Source of the DNA: Paenibacillus sp. Soil750 | GTDB lineage: Bacteria; Bacillota; Bacilli; Paenibacillales; NBRC-103111 | Reading direction: 5' to 3' | Assembly (NCBI RefSeq): GCF_001428045.1 | Contig: NZ_LMSD01000012.1 | Coordinates: 62,101-126,100, forward strand | Length of the DNA stretch: 64,000 nt | In this document: positions 26,468 to 35,453 of the stretch, piece by piece | Layout: every line of letters starts with the position of its first letter | Numbering within the stretch: position 1 is the stretch's first letter | The notes under the pieces: generated by a model | What the model was told of the DNA's origin: nothing | What the model saw: the letters and a program-made list of their open reading frames with translations, nothing else | Databases searched by the model: none | Made by a program: the position numbers and the translations under genes

Positions 26468-27049
26468 TCATCCCTTCGATTCTTCGAATATCGGTTCACT
26501 GAAATAAGGATCCAGATGCAATTTGACTGATGCTCTCGCTCTAAATAGAAGAGATTTCACTGAGCTGACGGTTTGACCCAAAATGTTGGCAATTTCCTGA
26601 TAATCCATCTGATCATATTCACGTAAAATCAAAGCCGATCTTTGCTTTTCAGGCAAGCTATTAATCGCCTCGCGAACCATGGACACCTTTTCATTCCTCA
26701 ACATCGCCTGCTCTGGCATCGCATCAAAAGAAGCATGCGGTGTAAGACCGCTTTGCTCCAGTGACACCTGAACACTTTTATTTTTGCGCAGCTCACTCAA
26801 TACGGTATTACGGGCAATCGTATATAACCAAGTAGAAAAAGATGCCTCGATCTCACGGAAAGAATGCAAACTGCGATACGCTTTATAAAATGTTTCATTA
26901 CACAAATCTTCCGCGATAGCTTCCATTTGTGTGCTCTTTAGCATGTGATAAATAAAGGCAAGGATTTTACGCTCGTAACGACGCATTAGCTCGTTATACA
27001 GCTGAACATTTCCATCCTTGATTTCTCTGATCAATTGGGAATCGGTCAT
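26468..27049 (-). CDS. ECF-type RNA polymerase sigma factor
   Basis: A 193-residue extracytoplasmic-function sigma factor. Region 2 is visible as EDLCNETFYKAYRSLHSFRE (about residues 48-67) followed by FSTWLYTIARN, and region 4 as LPEKQRSALILREYDQMDYQ (about 129-148) with SVKSLLFRARASVK. The ATG at 27049 has AGGAGGG upstream; the longer reading to 27097 runs through an inverted repeat. The partner anti-sigma gene follows, and a possible self-type promoter lies at 27218-27245. Confidence 0.9.
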   Translation of the reverse strand: MTDSQLIREIKDGNVQLYNELMRRYERKILAFIYHMLKSTQMEAIAEDLCNETFYKAYRSLHSFREIEASFSTWLYTIARNTVLSELRKNKSVQVSLEQSGLTPHASFDAMPEQAMLRNEKVSMVREAINSLPEKQRSALILREYDQMDYQEIANILGQTVSSVKSLLFRARASVKLHLDPYFSEPIFEESKG

Positions 27050-27081
27050 TACGTGGCGACCCTCCTCGCGATTCCGGGTAC

Positions 27082-27121
27082 CACTCCAACTGTTCATACA
27101 TGTTTTACTACGGTTGGAGTG
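27082..27121. repeat. Inverted repeat upstream of the ECF sigma gene
   Basis: CACTCCAAC (27082-27090) and GTTGGAGTG (27113-27121) are perfect reverse complements separated by 22 bases. They lie within the leader, about 30 bases before the sigma start codon, and could form an mRNA hairpin or be an operator. Confidence 0.65.
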
Positions 27122-27217
27122 AAAAGTTGCGTTATATTTGTAAAAAAAGTGTGAATGCGAAATTTAGCAAACATTTGGCCTATAACCTATTCTCGCTTCA
27201 AGACGAGATTCCTGCTA

Positions 27218-27245
27218 GATTCGACAAATTGTTGGATAAAGTTCA
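27218..27245 (-). promoter_or_regulatory. Candidate ECF-type promoter for the sigma/anti-sigma operon
   Basis: On the minus strand TGAACT (27240-27245), 16 bases, then CGAATC (27218-27223), resembling the TGAAC/CGA-type sites of ECF sigma factors. The gap 27050-27456 otherwise holds an inverted repeat and a terminator, and no gene. Confidence 0.35.
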
Positions 27246-27327
27246 TATTTCTACTACAACTCTACTATCGACATCTACCTGCATTCCTTTTATATGTATT
27301 TTAAAAAAAGGCAAAAAGACAAAAAAA

Positions 27328-27346
27328 AACCGCCGAATCGGCGGTT
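27328..27346 (-). terminator. Terminator of the polysaccharide deacetylase gene
   Basis: On the minus strand AACCGCC pairs with GGCGGTT (extended by GA/TC), followed by nine T residues. Confidence 0.9.
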
Positions 27347-27456
27347 GCACTTATGGTGCGATTATCGGATAGGAGTGGAGAGAAACCATACTGTACTTTT
27401 ATTATATGTATACGGTTTCATTCTGTCAACACTTTTTTGAAAACGTTTACCAAGCA

Positions 27457-28329
27457 TCATTTTGAACTAACAAGTTGTGATTGTTCTCTTTTGGCCTGCT
27501 TGATCAAATTGCTAATGGAATGCGGACGTACAAAAGGACTTCCACCGTTAATTCGCGGTATTTGCATCGAATCCGTCCATTCTGAAGCAATACCTGCTTT
27601 CGTTGTAAAAGCGTATTGGATACCTGCCTCGTGCAAGTAAGAAATCGTCGTATCATCGTAGCTGCCATATGGATAAGCATAGGAATCCACATTTTTCGAA
27701 GCATTCAATTCCTTGAGTTTGGCAATACATTTGCGAGTATCCTGAACAACCCGACTCTTAAACTCAACCTCAGTTTCTAGTTTTCCATTTAGAATAACTT
27801 TGTTAGATAACATGGGTTTTCCATCTTTCATTGCATGAAGCTCATCGGAGTGCCCTTGGAATTCAATATTAGGGTCTTCACTACGTATCTGTTTAATCTC
27901 ATCCTTAGATAAAGACGCTAACTTAGGCCTTTTGGGATCATCCAAATCTTTCGTAATAACGAAATTCACAGCAGGGATTTGAAGCCTCTTCAGAATTGGA
28001 TATGCTTGCGTATAGAAGCTTTCGTAGCCATCATCAAATGTGATAAGCAGCGCATTATCCGGTATTGCCGTTCCTTTTGTTTTGAAGTCTTTAAATTGAT
28101 CCAAGGTAATGAAATGGAATCCTTTCCTTTGTAACGAAACTAGCTGCCGCTCAAACAGCCTCGGCGTGATTGTGACTGAGCTCTGTTCAAGTTCGTCAAT
28201 GTGGTGATAGACAAGAACGGCAACCTCATTGGAATAATACACATCTTTGGCACTTGCTAAAATAGGTGAAAAATTAAGAAAGACAATCATGACCGTTAAC
28301 AAGCTTACGATGAACATTCGGTACTTCAC
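27457..28329 (-). CDS. Exported polysaccharide deacetylase
   Basis: A NodB-type deacetylase of about 290 residues that probably removes N-acetyl groups from a cell-wall or matrix polysaccharide. After a signal peptide (FIVSLLTVMIVFLNF...) come VAVLVYHHID, the metal motif ITFDDGYESFY, and GHSDELHAM, whose H-x4-H spacing resembles the PgaB/IcaB group. YAYPYGSYDD is the third motif. The start is probably GTG at 28329 (GGGGCGG upstream) or ATG at 28317; a longer reading to 28515 would place extra sequence before the signal peptide. Confidence 0.85.
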   Translation of the reverse strand: MKYRMFIVSLLTVMIVFLNFSPILASAKDVYYSNEVAVLVYHHIDELEQSSVTITPRLFERQLVSLQRKGFHFITLDQFKDFKTKGTAIPDNALLITFDDGYESFYTQAYPILKRLQIPAVNFVITKDLDDPKRPKLASLSKDEIKQIRSEDPNIEFQGHSDELHAMKDGKPMLSNKVILNGKLETEVEFKSRVVQDTRKCIAKLKELNASKNVDSYAYPYGSYDDTTISYLHEAGIQYAFTTKAGIASEWTDSMQIPRINGGSPFVRPHSISNLIKQAKREQSQLVSSK

Positions 28330-28429
28330 ATCAACCGCCCCATAACAATGAATAGTATGTATATAAATAATAAGACCCATTATAGCATGAGCCTTTTGAC
28401 CTGTGAATCGGTTACAAAAAGAAAACAAA

Positions 28430-28473
28430 AGGACCTCCTTTGCGATGGCGGAAACCAACACAAAGAAAGTCCT
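28430..28473 (-). terminator. Terminator at the end of the aro-trp-hisC-tyrA operon
   Basis: On the minus strand AGGACtttCTTTG pairs with CAAAGgagGTCCT across an 18-base loop and is followed by TTTGTTTTCTTTT. Confidence 0.65.
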
Positions 28474-28498
28474 GAACAGATAAAAAGGCATTCGAATT

Positions 28499-29587
28499 TT
28501 AAACATGCACCGCATATTCTTTGCCTAATAACTCCGAAGCGCGATCGGCTTCCTCTTGGTTACGGAAAGACAATCGGAGAATACCAGGAACATCTTCACG
28601 GCTTTCGATAATTTGAATATTGCTCAAATTAATTCGAGCATTTCCGAGCAGCGAGGTAATTGAGCCTATAATACCCGGGTGATCGGGTACATCCACATAA
28701 ATATCAAATAAGGAAGTGAGTATACCTTTACGACGTTCCGGTAACTTGCTTCGGAATTCGCCAGCAATACGAAATTGCTCCGCAATCCCTTCCCCATCGC
28801 TATGTTCAATCAGCTGAACGAATCGTGAAATCTCATCATTCCAATCCTTGAGCAGCTTGAGTAACACTTCACGATTGTTGACGAGAATATCACGCCAGAT
28901 CGTAGGTTCGCTTGAGGCAATCCGAGTAATATCTCGGAAACCGCCAGCCGCTAAGTTTTGATACAAGGGATTACTCTCGTTATAGCTTCTTACTTGATTA
29001 ACAAGTGCGACTGCAATAATATGCGGCAAATGGCTAATTGCACCGACGATGTCATCATGCTCTCGAGCATCGACTTGCACGATTTGCGCTTTAGTATGAC
29101 TAAGTAGATTAGTCAGACGATCCACCTCAGCCTGTGGCGTGCCCTCTGCTGGAGTCAAGACATAGAAAGCATTCTCATACAGATGCGACGAAGCTGCTTC
29201 CACCCCGTGTCGCTCAGAGCCTGCCATCGGATGACCACCGATAAAATAGTAGCCTTCCTTCAAGTGCGCTGCAGCGCTTTCTGTAATGGATGCTTTCGTA
29301 CTACCCACATCCGTAATGATACAGCCTTGCTTCAAAGGCAGCTTCATCAACTTCTGAACATATTCCTCCAAATTCCCCACGGGTACGCATAGGAAGATGT
29401 AATCAGCCCCATCCACAGCTTCTGCCATATCGGTAGTTGCATGGTCAACAACATTCCGTTTCAGCAGCTTTTCGACGGAATTCGGATTGGGTGAATGGCC
29501 AACAACGGTAAAGTCTGGTTTTCCTTTGTAACATAAGGCAAGAGATCCACCGATCAGACCTACTCCGAATATTGCTATTTTCGTCAT
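28499..29587 (-). CDS. tyrA: Prephenate dehydrogenase with C-terminal ACT domain
   Basis: TyrA oxidises prephenate to 4-hydroxyphenylpyruvate in tyrosine synthesis. The 362-residue protein opens with the NAD-binding IAIFGVGLIGGSLAL, has GGHPMAGSERHGVEAA (about residues 123-138) and HLPHIIAVAL, and ends with an ACT domain (VDVPDHPGIIGSITSLL) that usually binds tyrosine for feedback control. The ATG at 29587 has AAGG upstream. Last gene of the supraoperon. Confidence 0.95.
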   Translation of the reverse strand: MTKIAIFGVGLIGGSLALCYKGKPDFTVVGHSPNPNSVEKLLKRNVVDHATTDMAEAVDGADYIFLCVPVGNLEEYVQKLMKLPLKQGCIITDVGSTKASITESAAAHLKEGYYFIGGHPMAGSERHGVEAASSHLYENAFYVLTPAEGTPQAEVDRLTNLLSHTKAQIVQVDAREHDDIVGAISHLPHIIAVALVNQVRSYNESNPLYQNLAAGGFRDITRIASSEPTIWRDILVNNREVLLKLLKDWNDEISRFVQLIEHSDGEGIAEQFRIAGEFRSKLPERRKGILTSLFDIYVDVPDHPGIIGSITSLLGNARINLSNIQIIESREDVPGILRLSFRNQEEADRASELLGKEYAVHV

Positions 29588-29614
29588 GACAAGAATCAAC
29601 CTTTATCTTCTGAA

Positions 29615-30715
29615 TTAGACTAGAACAGGAACCTCTGCAAGAACTTCCGTTAGAGCCGCAATGAATTTGGCATTTTGCTCACTTGAACCAATTGTGACAC
29701 GCAGTGATGTAGGGAAACCCAACATATGACCACCACGAACGATTAACCCTCGGCGCAATAAGCCATTGAATACGTCTGCCGCTGGACGAGCTACGTCCAC
29801 CATAATAAAGTTCCCATGAGCAGGAAACGAGTGCAGCCCTAGTTGTTTAAATTGTTCTTCTAAGTAGTTCAAACCAGCAGTATTCGCTTCACGACAGCTT
29901 GCGATGAAATCCTGGTCATTAATTGCTGCAAGAGCAGCAGCTTGTGCGAATCGGGTCGTATTGAAGGGCTCTCGTACTTGATTAATGGAACGAATGACAT
30001 CTGGATGCCCAATACCATAACCAATACGAAGCGAAGCCAACCCATAGATTTTGGAGAAAGTACGCAAGGAGATCACATTCTTGTATTGACCGATAAGCTC
30101 AATGCTATCTGGGAACTCACCTGTGGTGTTATATTCACAATAAGCTTCATCAAGAACAACAATCGTATGCGCAGGAACTTTAGCTAAGAAAGCTTTAATT
30201 TCCGCATCTGAATTCATAGTACCCGTTGGATTATTCGGATTACAGATCCATACGATTTTCGTGCGATCAGTAATAGCCGCAGCCATAGCATCCAAATCAT
30301 GTGTGCCATCTTTCAACGGAACTTCAATGGAGATTGCACCTTCGATTTCACAATTGTGTTTGTATTGTGGGAATGTGTGTGAAGCCATAACGGATTCATC
30401 ACCTGGCACTAGAAAAGCACGTGCTAACATAAGGATGACTTCATCCGATCCAGCGCCGAAAATAAGTTGATTCGTCTCAACGCCTAGAGAAGCTGAAACA
30501 GCTTCTGTTAATTGTACGGCGCCTCCATCTGGATACAGACTAATATTTGCAATTTCTGCTTCAATGGCAGCCTTCACATGCGGAGATGAGCCGAATGGGT
30601 TTTCATTGGAAGCAAGCTTGATCACTTCAGTTAAGCCAAGCTCACGCTTTACTTCCTCAATAGGCTTACCTGGTTGATAAACTGGTAAATGTATAATGGT
30701 TTGTTTCGGTTTCAT
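29615..30715 (-). CDS. hisC: Histidinol-phosphate/aromatic aminotransferase
   Basis: A PLP-dependent class I/II aminotransferase, 366 residues. In B. subtilis this gene in the trp operon serves both histidine and aromatic amino acid synthesis. Visible marks are LASNENPFG (about residues 34-42), WICNPNNPTGT, and the PLP-lysine region SLRTFSKIYGLASLRIGYG (lysine about 218). It lies between trpA and tyrA with short gaps, which supports an aromatic role. Confidence 0.94.
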   Translation of the reverse strand: MKPKQTIIHLPVYQPGKPIEEVKRELGLTEVIKLASNENPFGSSPHVKAAIEAEIANISLYPDGGAVQLTEAVSASLGVETNQLIFGAGSDEVILMLARAFLVPGDESVMASHTFPQYKHNCEIEGAISIEVPLKDGTHDLDAMAAAITDRTKIVWICNPNNPTGTMNSDAEIKAFLAKVPAHTIVVLDEAYCEYNTTGEFPDSIELIGQYKNVISLRTFSKIYGLASLRIGYGIGHPDVIRSINQVREPFNTTRFAQAAALAAINDQDFIASCREANTAGLNYLEEQFKQLGLHSFPAHGNFIMVDVARPAADVFNGLLRRGLIVRGGHMLGFPTSLRVTIGSSEQNAKFIAALTEVLAEVPVLV

Positions 30716-30731
30716 GAAGTCACCTCATCAA

Positions 30732-31547
30732 TTAGTGGTTCGAACGTTTTAATTGACCTACAAAGTTACCTATTTGCTTAAGACCTTCAGGATGAGCAGC
30801 ATCCTCTTGGAAATGTGGTAATGCGCTCTCGATCGTGCGGACAATCGCACTCCCTACGACAACACCATCGCACAGCTTCTCAAAGCGTTCAACCTGCTCA
30901 CGCGAAGATATGCCGAAGCCCACAACAATGGGAACAGACGCGGCTTCACGAACGGTTGTAAGGAAATCTTCAATGCCGCCAAAAAATTCAGCACGCTCGC
31001 CTGTTACTCCAAGGGAAGATACACAATAAACGAATCCACGTGCATTTGAAGCAATACGTTGTACACGTTCATTCGATGTTGGTGCAACTAAAGGAATCAA
31101 ATGAACGCCATATTTCTCAGCAATCCCTCTAGTCTCACTATCTTCTTCCAAAGGAAGATCTGGAATAATAATGCCACTGATTTCATTCTCCTGCATCACT
31201 TTGAAAATACGTTCCAAACCAATTTGGAGAACCGGATTATAATAGGTAAAAAGGATAAATGGCAGCTGAGACCCGCGATTCCTTGCCTGTTTAGCTACAT
31301 CGATTACATCAAAGATGGAAATTTTACGCTTCAAAGCGCGCTCAGAAGAGCGTTGAATAACAGGGCCATCTGCGAGTGGATCCGAGTAAGGAACACCCAG
31401 CTCGATTAAATCCGCACCAGCGCGTTCCATTTCTAAAATCAGCTCCAAGGATGCTTCAATCGAAGGGTCACCAATTGTTAGAAAAGGGATCATTGCGGTT
31501 TCACCGCGCGCTTTGAGTTCTGCAAAACGACTGTCAATACGGTTCAT
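30732..31547 (-). CDS. trpA: Tryptophan synthase alpha subunit
   Basis: TrpA splits indoleglycerol phosphate to indole, which is channelled to TrpB. The 271-residue TIM barrel shows MIPFLTIGDPS, the catalytic GADLIELGVPYSDPLADGPV (about residues 44-63), and GFGISSREQV with the phosphate-binding loop. It starts three bases after trpB ends. Confidence 0.96.
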   Translation of the reverse strand: MNRIDSRFAELKARGETAMIPFLTIGDPSIEASLELILEMERAGADLIELGVPYSDPLADGPVIQRSSERALKRKISIFDVIDVAKQARNRGSQLPFILFTYYNPVLQIGLERIFKVMQENEISGIIIPDLPLEEDSETRGIAEKYGVHLIPLVAPTSNERVQRIASNARGFVYCVSSLGVTGERAEFFGGIEDFLTTVREAASVPIVVGFGISSREQVERFEKLCDGVVVGSAIVRTIESALPHFQEDAAHPEGLKQIGNFVGQLKRSNH

Positions 31548-31550
31548 CGC

Positions 31551-32744
31551 TTATACCCCCTCGCCAAGATAACTAATAATGGATTCCACATCTTTATCGC
31601 CGCGGCCTGACAAACTCACGATAATAATTTGGTCCTTCGTCATCGTCGGTGCTAATTTCAACGTATGTGCAATGGCATGAGCGCTCTCAAGAGCAGGTAT
31701 GATACCTTCTGTGCGGCTCAACAATTGAAGAGCATCCAGTGCTTCTTGATCCGTTATTGGATAATAAGTAGCACGCTCAGCATCTTTGAGGTACGCATGT
31801 TCAGGACCAATTCCCGGGTAGTCCAAACCGGCAGAGATCGAATGCGCTGGCAACACTTGACCATACTCATCCTGAAGCAAGTAACTGAGTGACCCTTGGA
31901 ATACACCTGGCGTTCCTTTGGTCATGGTTGCTGCATGCTCCTCCGTATCAACGCCGCGACCTGCTGCCTCGACACCAATCAACTTCACGGACTCATCTTG
32001 AACGAATGGATAGAAAATCCCCATCGCGTTACTGCCTCCGCCAACACAAGCAACTACTGCATCCGGCAGTCTGCCTTCTGTTTCCAAGATTTGCTCACGG
32101 GATTCATCCCCGATCACGCGTTGGAAATCACGAACCATCATCGGATATGGATGTGGCCCAGTTACGGATCCAAGAATATAGTACGTATCTTGAACGTTAC
32201 TTACCCAGTAACGCAATGTTTCGTTACAAGCATCTTTCAATGTACGCGTTCCTGAAGTAACAGGAATGACTTCCGATCCTAACAATTTCATGCGAAACAC
32301 ATTCAATTGTTGACGTTTCGTGTCTTCTTCCCCCATGAATACTTTACATTCAAAGCCCATTAATGCTGCGACTGTCGCTGAAGCAACACCATGCTGACCA
32401 GCACCAGTTTCCGCGATTATCTTTTTCTTCCCCATACGTTTGGCAAGTACGGCCTGTCCGATGGTGTTATTAATTTTGTGTGCGCCTGTATGGTTTAAAT
32501 CTTCACGTTTCAAATAAATCTTCGCTCCACCGAGTTGCTCGGTTAAGCGCTCTGCATAGTAAAGCGGAGTAGGTCTACCGGAATACTGCTTCTGCAAATA
32601 ACGAACTTCCGCAATAAATTCAGGATCATCTTTATATCGCGCATAAGCTTCTTCAAGCTCATGTAAGGCATTCATCAATGTCTCGGGCACATAGCGGCCA
32701 CCGAACTTGCCAAATCTACCTTGCTGATCAGGTACTTGTGTCAC
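31551..32744 (-). CDS. trpB: Tryptophan synthase beta subunit
   Basis: TrpB joins indole to serine with PLP. The 397-residue protein contains the PLP-lysine sequence [16 protein letters not shown] (about residues 83-98), [10 protein letters not shown], the substrate loop and [12 protein letters not shown] for phosphate binding. The start is GTG at 32744; its first bases overlap the trpF stop (GTGA), a sign of coupled translation. Confidence 0.96.
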   Translation of the reverse strand: MTQVPDQQGRFGKFGGRYVPETLMNALHELEEAYARYKDDPEFIAEVRYLQKQYSGRPTPLYYAERLTEQLGGAKIYLKREDLNHTGAHKINNTIGQAVLAKRMGKKKIIAETGAGQHGVASATVAALMGFECKVFMGEEDTKRQQLNVFRMKLLGSEVIPVTSGTRTLKDACNETLRYWVSNVQDTYYILGSVTGPHPYPMMVRDFQRVIGDESREQILETEGRLPDAVVACVGGGSNAMGIFYPFVQDESVKLIGVEAAGRGVDTEEHAATMTKGTPGVFQGSLSYLLQDEYGQVLPAHSISAGLDYPGIGPEHAYLKDAERATYYPITDQEALDALQLLSRTEGIIPALESAHAIAHTLKLAPTMTKDQIIIVSLSGRGDKDVESIISYLGEGV

Positions 32745-33439
32745 TTACGGGTCACCCTTTCCACAAACGCGGTTATTTTCGCAATATCTTTCACGCCATC
32801 TGTCTCCACGCCGCTCGATACATCAACGCCATCAGGAGCATAAGCATGTACTAATTGATCTACGTTATCATGTCGGAGTCCGCCAGCTACTAACAATTGA
32901 ATACCAGCAGATCGAGCCCACTCTTGATAAACAGGTATACAATCCCAGGCAAAAGTTGTCCCAGAACCGCCTCCGTAAACAGGGTCAAAGGTATCTAATA
33001 AGATGGCATCTACATGCCCGATATAAGGATCTAGTTGCTCAGCTACCTTGGATAGAGAAGGTATGGAATCTTCTGTTTTGGAAATGGAAACCGATTTAAA
33101 TACCTGTACACCAAATTGATCACGAACCCATCCACAGAAAGCCGGTGTTTCCTGACTATGAAGTTGCACGACATCCAGAGGAGCAGCAGCTAAAATATCA
33201 ACCAACTGCTCTTTCGTTGGATTGACAAAGACGCCAACTGTAAGAGGCACAGTCTGCCCCTTCGCTTCTTCAACTTTCAAATAAGCAATCAGCTCAGCTG
33301 CCTTCTCCGGCGTGACTTGTCGCTTACTTGGTGCAAAAACAAAGCCGATATGAGCTATCGGCAAATGTACGATTGATTTTAACACTTCAACGCTTTGAAG
33401 TCCACAAATTTTTACCGTTGGAATCGTTCCTACAGTCAT
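32741..33439 (-). CDS. trpF: Phosphoribosylanthranilate isomerase
   Basis: TrpF catalyses the Amadori rearrangement of phosphoribosylanthranilate. The 232-residue barrel opens [11 protein letters not shown] with the catalytic cysteine, has [22 protein letters not shown], and GGSGTTFAW and [11 protein letters not shown] phosphate-binding loops. It is a little longer than usual (about 210). It follows trpC after a 177-base gap filled by a structured repeat, unlike the other trp genes, which are tightly packed. Confidence 0.95.
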   Translation of the reverse strand: MTVGTIPTVKICGLQSVEVLKSIVHLPIAHIGFVFAPSKRQVTPEKAAELIAYLKVEEAKGQTVPLTVGVFVNPTKEQLVDILAAAPLDVVQLHSQETPAFCGWVRDQFGVQVFKSVSISKTEDSIPSLSKVAEQLDPYIGHVDAILLDTFDPVYGGGSGTTFAWDCIPVYQEWARSAGIQLLVAGGLRHDNVDQLVHAYAPDGVDVSSGVETDGVKDIAKITAFVERVTRK

Positions 33440-33470
33440 CAAATCCGCCTCTTTCTACCTATAAATACGA

Positions 33471-33616
33471 GTTCAAAAAGTCAAGTTTTCAGCACCGAGA
33501 AGATTGAAAGAAGCTAGGAAATGAGGAGCGGAGCGTAGTGGAAGCTACGTGAGCACCGGAATTTCCGGTTGAATTCAATCTTCGATGTCGAATACACTTC
33601 ATGGACTACTTCGTGA
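33471..33616. repeat. Structured intergenic repeat-like element inside the trp operon
   Basis: This stretch between trpC and trpF is rich in nested palindromes: AAGATTGAA (33500-33508) with TTCAATCTT (33574-33582), CGTAG with CTACG (33534-33549), and CCGGAAtTTCCGG (33556-33568). The core with GGAGCGGAGCG and GTGAGCACCGG resembles intergenic sequences I recall recurring in Paenibacillus genomes. No ORF or T run is present. Copy number was not checked. Confidence 0.55.
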
Positions 33617-34402
33617 TCAAAAGTGGACTCCCATCAACTGATGAACTGCTTGTTCAACGACAGGTTGTCGCATGAAATGCTCTCCGATAAGTACAGCTTG
33701 TGCCCCAACTTTCTCGACATAGGCCATATCTTCAACGGTAGATATACCACTCTCGCTCACAACAGTTTTACCCTTTGGCATAAAGCTTATTAATTCTTCC
33801 GTTGTTCCTAGATCGGTTACGAAAGTTTTTAAATTCCGATTATTTACACCTATCAGTTGGGTATCCAGCTCAAGTGCACGCTCCAACTCTTCACGATCAT
33901 GCACCTCAACCAGTGCATCTAGGCCAAGATCCTTCGCTAGGGTCAAATATTGCTTCATCTGTTCTGTTGTCAAAATCGCTGCGATAAGCAGAATGGCATC
34001 TGCTCCCAGAAGTCTTGCTTCATAGATTTGCTTAGGATCAATGGTGAAATCTTTGCGTAACAACGGAACGTTCACCGCTTTACGCACAGCCTCCAAATAA
34101 TCATTGCTTCCTTGGAAATACGAAACATCGGTCAATACCGAAATACAATCGGCACCTGCACGCTCATAAGCTTGGGCCAATCCAACCGGTTCGAAATCTG
34201 CGCGGATCAATCCTTTGGAAGGCGAAGCTTTCTTCACTTCTGCGATAAGTCCCATGGAACGATTTTTCCCAAGCGTCAATGCCCGCTCAAAGCCTAAACA
34301 AGGAGGAAGCTGAGAAATTAACTTTTCAGCCTCCGCGATCGAAAATCCGCTCATCGCCTCTACTTCCACGCGTTTTGTAGCTACAATTTTATCAAGAAAC
34401 AT
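33617..34402 (-). CDS. trpC: Indole-3-glycerol phosphate synthase
   Basis: TrpC closes the indole ring with loss of CO2. The 261-residue barrel has the family start FLDKIVATKRVEVE, LIAEVKKASPSKG with catalytic E and K (about residues 53-65), LLRKDFTID and ESGIST. It overlaps the end of trpD by 11 bases. The repeat element follows directly at its stop codon. Confidence 0.96.
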   Translation of the reverse strand: MFLDKIVATKRVEVEAMSGFSIAEAEKLISQLPPCLGFERALTLGKNRSMGLIAEVKKASPSKGLIRADFEPVGLAQAYERAGADCISVLTDVSYFQGSNDYLEAVRKAVNVPLLRKDFTIDPKQIYEARLLGADAILLIAAILTTEQMKQYLTLAKDLGLDALVEVHDREELERALELDTQLIGVNNRNLKTFVTDLGTTEELISFMPKGKTVVSESGISTVEDMAYVEKVGAQAVLIGEHFMRQPVVEQAVHQLMGVHF

Positions 34403-35432
34403 GGCATAGTTCTCCTGTGTATTGGATTAAATCTTGCAATTTCTGCTCCGCGCGTCCCGAATCAATGACTTCTGCAGCTAATTTCACGCCCTGTTGAAGA
34501 GTGCCTACATGACCCGTTACATAGAAGCATGCCGCAGCATTCGCTAGCACAATGTCCCGATATGGTCCTTTCTCACCTGCAAAAATATGACGAATAATTT
34601 CTGCGTTCAGGGCAGCATCTCCACCCGCTACATCTTTGATACTATGTGCACGAAGACCTAAATCGTCCGGTGTAATGGTGTAGGTCGTAATTAGATCTGA
34701 CTTCAGCTCAGAAACTTTCGTGGGTGCAGAGATACTGAATTCGTCCAACCCATCCTCACTGGCAACAACCATCGCACGTTTCAAGCCTAGTGCTTGTAGC
34801 GATTGCGCTAACATCTCTGTCTTGGTTCTATCGAAAACGCCAAGGACTTGACGATCTGCGCCCGCAGGATTGGTTAACGGTCCAAGCAAATTAAAAACCG
34901 TTCTGAATCCAAGTTCTTTACGAGGTGCTGCAACATGCTTCATCGATTGATGATAGGCCTGTGCGAACATAAAACAAATGCCAGTACGTTCAAGACATTT
35001 CGCTGCTTGTTCTCCGCTCAGTGTAATCTTAACGCCAAGCGCTTCTAGAACATCCGCACTACCACTTTTACTCGACATCGCTCTATTGCCATGCTTCGCT
35101 ACTCGGATCCCGCCTGCTGATGCTACAATGGCAGCTGTCGTTGAGATATTGAACGTGTCAGCACCATCTCCACCTGTTCCACACGTATCAAGCAGGTCAC
35201 TTTGGTGTACGTTCACTTGCACAGCTTTGCTTCGCATCGTCTCCGCAAACCCCGTAATCTCTTCAAATGTTTCCCCTTTGATACGAAGCGCCGTCAACAA
35301 ACTGCCTATTTGTGCAGGTGAAGCAGCTCCATCCATAATCTCAGACATGACACTACGTGCTTCTTCCCGGGATAAATGATTGCCACTAATTACTTTACCA
35401 AGCGCTTGTTGTATCGAAATTGTTCCACTCAT
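34392..35432 (-). CDS. trpD: Anthranilate phosphoribosyltransferase
   Basis: TrpD transfers phosphoribose from PRPP to anthranilate. The 346-residue protein has the PRPP signature LLDTCGTGGDGADTFNIST (about residues 80-98), AKHGNRAMSSKSGSAD, and the DGLDEFS motif. No glutamine amidotransferase (trpG) is fused to it or adjacent, so the shared subunit is probably pabA elsewhere in the genome, as in B. subtilis. Confidence 0.96.
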   Translation of the reverse strand: MSGTISIQQALGKVISGNHLSREEARSVMSEIMDGAASPAQIGSLLTALRIKGETFEEITGFAETMRSKAVQVNVHQSDLLDTCGTGGDGADTFNISTTAAIVASAGGIRVAKHGNRAMSSKSGSADVLEALGVKITLSGEQAAKCLERTGICFMFAQAYHQSMKHVAAPRKELGFRTVFNLLGPLTNPAGADRQVLGVFDRTKTEMLAQSLQALGLKRAMVVASEDGLDEFSISAPTKVSELKSDLITTYTITPDDLGLRAHSIKDVAGGDAALNAEIIRHIFAGEKGPYRDIVLANAAACFYVTGHVGTLQQGVKLAAEVIDSGRAEQKLQDLIQYTGELCHVS

Positions 35433-35453
35433 GTTCTTCCATGCCCCTTCCTT

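Noticed and set aside
27095..27150. GCAAC...CGTAG as an ECF promoter before the sigma gene
   Set aside because: The spacing is about 12 bases, too short for ECF promoters (usually about 16); the site at 27218-27245 fits better.
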